Below, piece after piece: positions 11,291 through 21,776 of a DNA stretch of 64,000 bases. A program made the position numbers and the translations under genes. Source of the DNA: Vitellaria paradoxa (taxonomy: Eukaryota; Streptophyta; Magnoliopsida; Ericales; Sapotaceae); assembly GCA_019916065.1 (NCBI GenBank), contig CM034236.1:52046690-52110689 (forward strand). Reading direction: 5' to 3'. Below the pieces are notes generated by a model. The model saw only the letters and a list, made by a program, of their open reading frames with translations. It was not told the DNA's origin and ran no database searches. Numbering within the stretch: position 1 is the stretch's first letter; each line of letters starts with the position of its first letter.

Positions 11291-12760
11291 TATTGTCATA
11301 CTTAGCATACTAGTATGCTAGTAATCATATTTTTATGGGTATGTAACCAAATGTACCCTATAATATCAAATATATTGCCAAAATCATGCATAAAATAATC
11401 TATTGCAGTACCCAATAATAATTGTAGGCTCTTAAAACAACTGATAGATGAGAGTATAATTTTTAAGAGTCTAACTAAGATGAGTTTACATCATCAACAG
11501 GTTTAGAATGTCATACAATAACTACGCATAAAAACTTATTAAAAAAGGAACACCCGATTTTTGAAAAATTTAAAATTAAGCACAAAATATACCTAAATAA
11601 ATACCAAATAAGGTCCAAAAATATGAAAAAAATATTTGGTATTTGGAATAAAAAAAAAAATTAAACTCTTTCGAAAGCTCAAAAATCGTTCACGCACCCT
11701 TACGGGCTTGGCCACGGGCTGAACTGGTCTCTTTTGAAAAGGTAATTTGGAAGTCACCTGTATTTCGTAGACCACAGAGAGAAAGCAAATAACAGGAATG
11801 CATAATTTTTTTTGAATTGTAAAATTAAGTCCAAAAAGGACTAAATTAATACTAACAACGTCTGAAATTTACACAAAAAAGATATTTTGGAATCTAAAAA
11901 GAAGCAAAATATTTTGAAAACTAAATAATTCCTTACTACCCTCACGCGCCTGGGCAACGAGTAGAACTACAATAGTATACCAACAAAAATCATTTTCCTC
12001 TGTCGGGTCGAACCCGACTGTTTGTTTCATATTTCTGTTGTTAAAAAGTTCGTCCAATATATAATAGTTTCAGAGTTGACCAACGTTGGTTGCAGAATAA
12101 TGATTTCTCCTTCGTGAATATGGGCAAGGTTGCTAATCATGTAATATTTATAAATGTATAATTCAATAAAATTTTCAACTTAAAAAGAATATCAATGAGG
12201 ATATTATGCATATGTAAGTTTATCATCTGTTTGACTGAATATCAATCAATATAATGTCAATGAATCCAAATCAATCTAACATAATCATGCATATATATGT
12301 ATATATTGGTCACCATCAACAATGAATGACACATTGCCACTCCAAGTGACCTGCATTCATCATATATTTTTTTAATTAATTATTGACCCAAAGGATTTGG
12401 ATACAAACATTAATAGAACACCAGCACAGCTTTTTTTTTTTTTTTTTTTTTTTTTTATGTATGACTAGGAAAATAGCTGCCGTCGGCGGCAAAGATCCCA
12501 AAATCAGACAAATTTTTTCATGCTGTACAGTTTTTGCACAAAAAAATTCCAAAAATATTTTTAGTAAAATCTAAAAATTTTAGGAATTAAATTCAAAAAA
12601 CTAGAATCCGAATTAAAAAATTAGATCTGAAGCGAAATAGGTTCAAACAATAGCGAAATCGGATAAAATTAAAATTAAGTTTTCGAATAAATCCGTACAC
12701 CTTTTTATATGCTAAAATAATAAAAAGGTTTATGAATTGAATCCCTAATCCACATATATT

Positions 12761-12774
12761 ATACTCTGATACCA
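12761..12774 (-). other. primer-binding site of the copia element
   Basis: On - the sequence is TGGTATCAGAGTAT, two bases inside the 5' LTR. TGGTATCAGAG is complementary to the 3' end of initiator methionine tRNA, the usual primer of plant copia elements. Confidence 0.9.
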
Positions 12775-12776
12775 CA

Positions 12777-13258
12777 TGTAAACACTAAAATATAAATATT
12801 ATATGTATGAATATAGGAAATTCAAAATAAATTAATGCAGAAGACGCATACTTATTTGTTTTATGATCTTAATTTGATTTATGATTACACCATCTTTGAA
12901 GCTAAAAAATTAGGAATAGATTATTTGGACTTGATCTTCTTTTTTATCACAATCAATATGATGGTTGTCAATAGGAAGAACTGTCTGTATATTGTAAAGA
13001 GATGGAACTTAACCATATATGTAAATGATAAACTTTAATCTCACTGAATCCTCTTATAAAAAGTATACAGTGGATTTGACAATTGGCTCACACTAACTAC
13101 TAGCCTCATTGTCCTATTAGGTGCATATAAACCCAACAATATAAATTACAACAAAATGAATCTTATCATGTATCCTCCCATCTTTAATTTGGTTCTAACC
13201 CGTTTTTGATAAAATAAAAATTAATTACTGTACGCTCAATATACATAAAATTTCAACA
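12777..13258 (-). repeat. 5' LTR of the copia element
   Basis: 482 bp, starts TG and ends CA in + orientation, followed by the TATAA target duplicate. It aligns with the left LTR. Confidence 0.85.
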
Positions 13259-13263
13259 TATAA

Positions 13264-13614
13264 ATTATATAATTAGTCATATTATGTAACTTGTGGGATG
13301 GGTTTACTAAAAAAGAGTTTGAAATACATAATATGGAGCTGATAATAGAAATATAATACATGAAATTTTGAGTGTTGAGAATCGTCCATTTCATCAATAC
13401 CACATCAGTGGCACCACATAAAAAGACAACAAATTAATTAGTGCAGTGACTATACGTAAATAATATATGATATTTTGAGGTATCGTTGAACTAATTAATT
13501 TGAAAGCCGCATGCCTAAATAAAATCAGCACAAGGCTAGCTATTACTGGCACGGAGGTCATGTATCACGATCACGGTACAAATCCCGGAAGGGAAGGATC
13601 GATGTATATAGTTT

Positions 13615-13655
<41 letters not shown>

Positions 13656-14224
13656 AATGCATAAAAAAGACCTATTCATTCCTTCTTTCTTATAGAAAGG
13701 AAATAAATTATCACAAGTATGGAATAATATGTCAGGTGTTCGGTTGGAGACGACTTCATACTCGCTCATACGTTAGAGAGGGAGGGGCACAGGTAACTCT
13801 ACTTTAGGTGAGTTTCAAGTGATAAAAAGTGATATAAAATAAAATAAATTAAATTAATTTATAAATTTATAATTTGTATAATAATATTAAAATAAATAAT
13901 TTTTAAAAACGTTCAAAAGATTATCTAAAATTTTTAAAAAATTACAGCAAATCCAAACCCGCGAAAGTTACAGACATGGCACTGTTGGTTCTCCTGTCTT
14001 TTCATTTCTTTTTCTTTTTTCCTTTTTTAATTCTTCAGTTATTACCTCCTGAGAGAGAAAGAGAGAGTGTGTTTCAAACGAGAAATGACGACACGTATTC
14101 TTAGGGCTGAAAATCAAGCTTATTGCTCACCATGATAGCTACGTTTTAAGGTAAAAAACAATAGCTACTTTTTAAGAACGTCAAAAATATACGGCATACA
14201 TATGGTAAGGGGGAGGGGTAATAT
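13264..14224. other. intergenic, with one MITE and a TA tract
   Basis: A (TA)n run lies at about 13618-13650. A member of the 150-bp Tourist-like family sits at about 13804-13964. No gene recognised. Confidence 0.55.
13804..13964. mobile_element. Tourist-like MITE, same family as 6095
   Basis: It shares the core gataaaaagtgatataaaat then aataaattaa and a mirrored AT tract with the copies near 6095 and 35530. The ends are degraded. Confidence 0.45.
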
Positions 14225-14234
14225 TTTTTTTTTA

Positions 14235-14987
14235 GGTTAATTTTACTCAAACCTCTGTAATTTTGGTTTTGAATACTCCGATTTTATAAGTTTTATGAAT
14301 GTGCATCTAAACTCTTTATAATTTTGACTTTATACACTTAGAACCTACAGGTTTTATAAATGTACACTTAAAAAAAAAATATCTAAGTATACATTTATAA
14401 AAAAAATATACATTTATTTTTTATAAATGTACACTTAGATATTATAAAGTTTGTTTTTTTTTTTATATTTACTCAGAGCTTTTCTGTTAGATTTTTTTAT
14501 CTAAAAATTAACTTTTGACTAATTTAATACTATAAAAATACCTTTTATACCCTTAATATTAATAAAAGTAATATTTATATTATGATATGGTGTATATTTT
14601 TATATAAAAATTAATTTATTAAATTATTTTATTAAAGTTCTAATATAGAAAAGGTTCATAAAAAATTTAATAAATTAATTACAACGTAATTTTATATAAA
14701 AATACACCATATTATAATATAAATATTACTTTTATTAATAATAAGAATATAAAGAAAATTTTATAGTGTTGAATTTGTCAAAAATTAATTTTTTAATAAA
14801 AAATTTAATGGAAAGAGTCTAAGTGAATAAAAAACAAAACTTAGGGGGTTTAGGTACACATTTATGAAACATGTGAGATCTAAATGTATAAAACTAAAAT
14901 CACAGAAAATCTAGACGCACATTTATGAAACCTGTGAGATTTAAATGTACAAAGTCGAAATTATAAGGCGTCTAGGTAAAATTACTC
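14235..14987. mobile_element. fold-back Mutator-like element, about 750 bp
   Basis: The two halves are inverted copies over most of their length: outer arms begin GGTTAATTTTAC and end GTAAAATTACTC, and an inner arm pair lies near 14550-14600 and 14690-14740. It is flanked by a T-run plus A (14225-14234 and 14988-14997), which fits a 9- or 10-bp target duplication, as Mutator-like elements make. No transposase frame is present. Confidence 0.7.
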
Positions 14988-14997
14988 TTTTTTTTTA

Positions 14998-15759
14998 ACT
15001 AGAAGTTTCCTGTGTTTAAAGTATGCCATAAATTTCAACTATTAAATATTTTAATTAATAAATTTTAGCAATTAAATGTTTGAATTGACGTAGGTTAAAT
15101 ATCAAATCAGTGAACAAATTTGTCATATAGATTTTTTGATTTTAAATTTAAGGGTATGTGATTATGAACAAATTTGTTATATAAATTTTTTGATTTTAAA
15201 CTTAAGGGTATGTAATTATGAAAATATTAAGGCAAAACCGTTTCCTCCACCCCTTCCTCCACAATAATAGCTACTTAGTTGTTTCTTTTGAAAATACTTG
15301 TCTATTGTTTTTTTCATCATATGACAATTTTACTCGCGTAACAAAATATTTTTTTATAAATTATTTTTTGAAAATAATAAATTTAAAATTGTGACAATAT
15401 TTCCATAATTGTTTTTATGACATAGCATTATTCTTTTCTCATTTTATTTCCACTATGTTTGGCACAGTGGAAAAAAAGTTAAAAGTAGGAGAAGTGAGAA
15501 AGAATAGGAAAATAGATTTAAAAACAAAAAGGTTGAAATTAGGACACGTGGAAGAAAGGAAAATAGATGAAAAATTATTGTATTTGATTGGGATAGAAAG
15601 GTAGAAGATAGAAAAAGAATATATATATGAGTGTGTATGTATATATTATAATTTATTTTAAATTAAAAATTATTTTTTAAAAAGGACGGGTCCCATTTTT
15701 TTAATTTCTTTGTCCCATTTTTTCTCCTACTTTTCTTGATTCCTTTTCTCTCCCCTATC

Positions 15760-15796
<37 letters not shown>

Positions 15797-16058
15797 CCCA
15801 TCCTTCTCCCCCACTCTATTTCTCCTAAATTTGAATGGATAAAAAGTTAAAAAATGAAGCTAATAACTCCGTAACATTAATTTATGATAGTTAGATTTTA
15901 ATTTAGTAGTTTAAATAGATTAATATTAATTTAACTCAAAAAAAAATAATGTATCTAAATTGTTGAATTTTAATCTAACGATTTTGATTACAAATCATCG
16001 AATTGACATAACATCTGTCAGCCGCTAAATCCATAAAAAACAGCAATCCTTATACCAA
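14998..16058. other. intergenic, no gene seen
   Basis: AT-rich, with a CT microsatellite at about 15763-15793. A near-duplicate of about 70 bp (around 15111-15155 and 15170-15215, 'gaacaaatttgt...taagggtatgt') forms a short tandem repeat. Nothing else recognised. Confidence 0.5.
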
Positions 16059-18349
16059 TTTTTTCATCCCTTTTTATACTCCCTCCTCCTTGCTATCTTT
16101 ATTTTCCTTTCTTACCTACCAGAAGTAAAGGGTGCTATTCCCTCTAACCCTTCTTTCTTTCACATTTTCTGTCCAACCAAACACAATTTTAACGTGTTGC
16201 CGTAGCCCCCTCTATATTTTTTTTGGGGGGGGGGGGATTATAAATAATACTGAAGGAATTTACGGTTTTGGGCTAGGAAATCAGACGAATCATGTTCCAA
16301 TACAGTGCACAGGCGTAGAGTACTTGTGGGGTGATAATTGGGCTGATAATATTGTAATCCAGTGGGCTCGATTAATGTTGAGCCAGAGAATAGACGTACG
16401 AGCCCAATAAACATGACCATTGTTTGGAAACCCTAAATTTGTGTGGATAAAAGCCAAATCCAATCCCCGCAACCCATGCAATTGCCTGAGCCGAGGACAG
16501 TAGTAAACCAAGGAAAGCATATACATCAGGCAAATTTTCCACATAACCAAAAAAAAAAAAAAAAAAACTTTAACATTACAATTTTATTTTAGTCAACAGA
16601 AAAGTTAAAATTTTAAATATTTAAATTTTTATTTGAGTTAATTGAAACTAGTGCTCAATTGCTTGTAGGGGTGGACACCGATCAAGAGGTGCGAAGAACT
16701 CACCTGACCCAACTCGATATTTATAGGATTTGGATTTGAAATTTAAACCATAGGGCTGGACTAGTCTAATTTTTTAGATCTGATTTATTCTTGGGTTGGG
16801 TTTGAGTTCAAGTATCGCAACTAGGACCTGAGGTTAATAAGTGAGTCAGCCAAAAACTCTGCATCGCCCAACAGACAAACCCTAACTTTCGCTCTTCATC
16901 TCTTTTCAGTCTATAATACAAACTCTGTATTTCTCATTCTCACTCTATTCTTCGTCTCCTGCGACTTTCGCTTTTCTCTCTTCTCTCTTATTTGCCTCAC
17001 TCTCTCTTCGTAGTATTTCTAACTCTTTATTTTTGAAACTTTCTAATCTCGTCGGTAAATTGGCATTGGATCTCTTTTGTTAGTTAAGTGTAAGTTATTA
17101 ATTTTAGAATATAACAAGGAAAAAAAAAAGAATTAGTAAAAAACTAATTTTGTTTCTTTTTTCTTTTTTTGAGTAAATTTATGACATGTCATTTTTATAT
17201 GTTTTTTGTCATTCTTATAGATCTTTGTTTACTACTATAGTAGCTTAGCATGACAACTAAAAGCAATTTTATAAATACTTCTCTAAATGACGACAATGAT
17301 TGTCAATATAGTAGTTATTGTGCCTATTTTATATAATAAAACTAATTATTGATTGTTTTTGTATGATTTTTATATTTTTTAATATTTTATTTTTCGGCTT
17401 GATGGACGGGGTTAGATTTTAATTTTCTAGTAATGAATGGATTTTGGTTCATAGTTTTTAGCCCGGTATCGGGCCGGGTCAAGCTTGAGCCAAGTGCTTA
17501 AAGGCTCGGTCCAAATAAGCCTAGCCCAACCCATGTCTACCCCTAATTGCATGTCAGTTAAGTGCAATTAAATTTTATCCAAGATGCAATTGAGTGAAAT
17601 AAAAGTTCACACAGTTAGAGATTTAAAATTTTAAATCATTAAAATAAAATTTTTAGTTGATAAATTCACCTTAAACTTTTCCTTGTATATAGGGCCTGTT
17701 TGGTTGCCAAATAATAGAGGCTTCTAACATTTTTTTTTTTTTTTTGGGTTTTGGTAGCACCATTAAAAGTTGTTGAAATTTCTTGAACTTTTTACCAAAC
17801 AATCAAGACTTACTAAAAATTGATAAAAATTACTATTTTTTTTTATTTTTCTACTAAACAATCAAAAGTTTCTAAAAATTTTAAATTTTTATAGGAATGC
17901 ACCATAAATTTCTATAACCAAAAAGTTTACAAAAATTCTGCTTTTTTATTTCTTTTTCATTTTTTCAAGCAAAGGGCCGACAAATGTACTGCAATGGGAG
18001 AAAAACTTACTGCAATTTGCATGCATAAAGACGATCTACTTTTTGGTGCTCGTGAGCTATGCGTAGCCATATATATGGATCCAACCTATTACAAGACATT
18101 GTTTGTTTGATATAAAAAGCTAATTAGTAAAAAGTTTTTAATTATTTTTCTTCTTGGATAACAAAGAAAATGAAGAAAATCAGTCTTTTTGTGTGTGTGT
18201 ATATATATATATATATATAAGTCACAAATGGAGGAAAAAAAAAAAAAAACTATACGTACGTACGTGAATTGCTGCAGCTAGCGGTGCGTAACAAATAGTG
18301 GATGACATTGGGGTTTTCCTGTTTCTGGAGTGTGACAATTGAAGCTTCA
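16059..18349. repeat. segmental tandem duplication, copy 1
   Basis: Directly adjacent to a second copy at 18350-20531. Both start with tttttcatcc(t) then tatactccct and end with tgacaattgaagcttca. By eye long stretches differ at well under one base in ten. No functional gene was found in either copy; small frames around 16240-16550 on - recur in copy 2 with different lengths and are not credible coding. Confidence 0.9.
16666..17545. mobile_element. non-autonomous hAT element, 880 bp (copy 1)
   Basis: Ends TAGGGGTGGACAC and, inverted, TAGGGGTAGACATGG, typical hAT termini. It is flanked by 8-bp duplications ATTGCTTG (16658-16665) and ATTGCATG (17546-17553), one mismatch. No hAT transposase motif is seen inside. 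Confidence 0.8.
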
Positions 18350-20531
18350 TTTTTTTCATCCTCTTTTATACTCCCTCTTCCTTGCTATCTCTATTTTCCT
18401 TTCTTACCTACCAGAAGTAAAGGGTGTTATTCCCTCTGCCCCTTCTTTCTTTCATATTTTCTGTCCAACCAAACACAATTTTAATGTGTTGCCGTAGCCC
18501 CCTCTATTTTTTTTTTTAAATTTTTTTTTGTGGGGATTATAAATAATATTGAAGGAATTACCATTTTGGGCTAGGAAATCAGACGCATCATGGTCCAATA
18601 CAGTGCACAGGCATAGTGCACTTGTGGGCTTTTGGGCTGATAATATCGCATTCTAGTGAGCTAGATTAATGTTGAGCCAGAGAATAGAAGTACAAGCCCA
18701 ATGAACGTGACCATTGTCTGAAATCCCTAAATTTGTAAGGATAAAAGCCATATCCAATCCTAATAACCCATTCAATTGCCTGAGCCGCGGACGGTAGTAA
18801 ACCAAGGAAAGCATATGCAATAGGCAAATTAAAAAAAAAAACTTTAGCATTACAATTTTATTTTAATCAACAAAAAAGTTAAAATTTTAAATATTTAAAT
18901 TTTTATTCCAGTTAATTGAAGTTGGTGCTTAATTGCATGTAGGGGTGGACACTGGCCCGTTAACCCAAAGAACCCACCTAGTTCAATCCAATATTTGTAT
19001 GGCTTGAGTTTGAGAATTTAACCTATAAGGTTAGGCTGGGCTAAGCCAATTTTTTAGTCCCGATCTATTTTTGAACTCGATTTGGGTTCAAGTACCTCGA
19101 CTCGACTTGAAGTTGATAAGTGAGTTAGCCAAAAACTCTACACTGTCCGATATACAAACCCTAACTCCGCTCTTACTCTCTTCCCCCACAAACCCTAACC
19201 CAAATACTCAGCCGGTTTTCCTCTCTTTTCAGTCTGTAGTACAAATTATCTCTCATTCTCACTCTCTTCTTTGTCTCTCTTTTTCATCTCTTCAGCTTTC
19301 ACTCTTCTCTCTCCTCTTTTCCTCGTCCCATTCTCTCTTTTTAGTGTCTCTCATTCTCTCTTCCCAAAACTTTTTAATCTCGTTCGGTAAATCGGTGTTG
19401 GATTTCCTTGGTCAATTATGTGTAAGTCGTTAATTTTAGAACGTGACAAGAAAAAAAAAGAATTAGTAAAAAACTAATTTTGTTTCATTCTTCTTTTTTT
19501 TTTTGAGTAAATTTTTATGACCTATCATTTTTATATCTTCTCTTTTACTCTTATAGATCTTTGTTTACTACAGTAACTTAGTGTGGTAGCTAAAAACAAT
19601 TTTGTAAATACTTCTCTAAATGACGGTTGTCAATATTGTAGTTATATGTGCCTATTTTATATAATAAATAAGTTATTAGCTATTTTTGTATGATTTTTAT
19701 ACTTCTTAATATTTTATCTTTAGACACAATGAACGGGATCGGATTTTAGGTTTCTACTAATGGACAGATTTGAGTTCACAGTTTTTAACTCGATATAAGG
19801 TCCGGGTCAAGGCTTGGGCCAAGTGCTCAAAGACTTGGCCTGAATGAGCCCACTTTAGCCCATGTCTACCCCCAATTGCATGTACTAGAGACGAGTGCAA
19901 TTAACTTTTACACACGGTGCAATTAAGTGAAATAAAAGTTCACACATTTAGAAATTTAAATTTTAAATTCATTGAAATAAAATTTTGAGTCCAAAAATTC
20001 ACCTTAAACTTTTAGTTCCTAAACAATGAAAAGTTTCTAAAAATTTTAAATTTTTATGGAATGCACCATAAATTTCTATAACCAAAAAGTTTAGAAAAAT
20101 TCCGCTTTTTTTATTTCTTTTTTATTTTTCAAGCAAAGGGCCGACAATCTACTGCAATGGGGGAAAAACTTATTGCAATTTGCATGCATAAAGACGATCT
20201 ACTTTTGGAGCTCGTGGGCTATGCGTAGCCATATGGTTCCAACCTATTACAAGACATTGTTTGTTTGATATAAAAAGCTAATTAGTAAAAAGTTTTTAAT
20301 TATTTTTCTTTTTGGATAAAAAAGGAAAGAAAGAAAATCAGTTTTATATAATATATATATATATATATATATAAGTCACAAATGAAAAAAAAAAAAAAAA
20401 ACTACTACGTACGTACGTGTATTGCTTAAGAAAAGGTGGGTTCCCAAATTGAGCTGCAGCTAGCGGTGCGTAACAAACAGTGGATGACATTGGGGTTTTC
20501 CTGTTTCTGGAGTGTGACAATTGAAGCTTCA
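18350..20531. repeat. segmental tandem duplication, copy 2
   Basis: Second copy of 16059-18349. Relative to copy 1 it lacks about 150 bp of the MITE-like sequence found in copy 1 at about 17693-17860, and has an extra piece near 20425-20450. Confidence 0.9.
18940..19874. mobile_element. non-autonomous hAT element, 935 bp (copy 2)
   Basis: Same element as 16666-17545, carried by the duplication. Its two 8-bp flanks are both ATTGCATG (18932-18939 and 19875-19882), a perfect target duplication. The 120-codon frame at 19071-19433 is low-complexity Ser/Leu from CT-rich DNA, not a gene. Confidence 0.85.
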
Positions 20532-21297
20532 ATACCTATGCCACACCAAACATCCAACAGTACTGGCTTGCCCCATGATACAGTATTGTTTCTAACTTTC
20601 TACCCCTAACCATATATATATATATATATATATAACTCAGAGAATTAGTTTCATTGATAAAACTTTGGATATTTTCTTATATGTTATTAGTTCGAGTTAG
20701 GCTACTAGAGAATTTACTCACTCGTTGATTTTAGAATTTCAAATATTAATTAAGATATATGTAAACTGACTCGTACATTCTGAATTATAAAATATAAATA
20801 TTCGCAGAGAGAGAGAGAGAGAGAGAGAGTATGATGGGGTTTGCTAACTTACTGGCATACTGTTTGAATAAGCTAGCTAAATTCGGATCAGTTGCCAACA
20901 AAGAAAACATCCAATGACTAGGGGACGAAATGAAACTAAATACTGACATACATAGAGTGGGAACTCGTAACGAACAAACCCACCAACCTCTCAAATGAAT
21001 GAAAAAGAGAGAAGCAACGTGACGAAGATACCAATACAAAATAAATACACATTCCCTTTTAGCAAAATTGAAGGCAGCTAGATCGAGCCTTCATGGAAAA
21101 TCCTTGAAGCCCAAGAAAGGAATTCTTTATGTATGGTGCCCTCTTTATTTTAATTGTCCCACCAATATTCTGCTTTTTGAAACATTTCAATCACATTAAT
21201 CATGTGAAAATTTAATAATTCATTCACCTAATAGGACCCCTTCTCGGTGACAGGTGCAAGAAGTGGCAAGGGATCAATTGATCCTATTGGAAGCAAA

Positions 21298-21776
21298 ATT
21301 TATACTGGAGAATAATATAATTTTTAGAGTATTTTTATAATTTTGTCTCATAAAATATTTTTCTTAAAATAAATTGCTTTAATATCTCAAATAATTTATA
21401 AGTTTTCCTATTATATTTCAATATATTGTATGCAAGCGCAAATTTATGAGAACACTATAATTTTTAAGATATTTTTATAATTTTACCCCATAAAATATTT
21501 TTTCAAAATAAATCATCCCAATAACTCAAATAATTTATAAATTTTACCTTTATTTTTATGTCAAGTACACTACCCATTATCTTTCAGTACATTGTGTTCA
21601 AATGCGGATTTATGAGAATAGTATAATTTTTAGGGTTTATCTATAATTTTGCTCCATAAAATAGTTTTTCCAAAATAAATCATTTCAGTATCCCAAATAA
21701 TTTACAAGTTGTACCTTTATTTTTATGTCAAATATACCACTCATTATTTTTCAGTACATTACGTACAAGTACAAAT
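21298..21776. repeat. three tandem copies of a unit of about 145-170 bp
   Basis: Copies begin near 21298, 21440 and 21606. Each contains ATAATTTTTA, then ATAATTTT with CATAAAATA, then AAAATAAAT and ATAATTTA, and ends near a CAGTACATT or similar block. Copies two and three are closest to each other; the first lacks part of the end. Confidence 0.75.

Larger units (their letters stand above)
6448..13258 (-). mobile_element. old Ty1/copia LTR retrotransposon, 6.8 kb, decayed
   Basis: Two similar LTRs in direct orientation (6448 to about 6931, and 12777-13258) each start TGTAAACAC. Both flanks carry TATAA (6443-6447 and 13259-13263), the 5-bp target duplication expected for an LTR element. A primer-binding site lies next to the right LTR and a purine tract next to the left, so the element reads right to left. 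Decayed Pol follows the copia order: GAG-pre-integrase near 10.06 kb, integrase 9.44-9.9 kb, reverse transcriptase 8.3-9.0 kb, RNase H 8.05-8.3 kb. The frames are full of stops and shifts, so it is inactive. By eye the LTRs agree at roughly four fifths of positions, implying an old insertion. No gag could be recognised. Confidence 0.9.

Noticed and set aside
16132..16550. Overlapping frames on both strands with matches in the duplicated copy
   Set aside because: The similarity between copies is explained by the segmental duplication; frames differ in start, end and stops between copies and have no recognisable domain.
19071..19433. 120-codon Ser/Leu-rich frame
   Set aside because: It lies within a hAT element and comes from CT-rich DNA; copy 1 does not preserve it.
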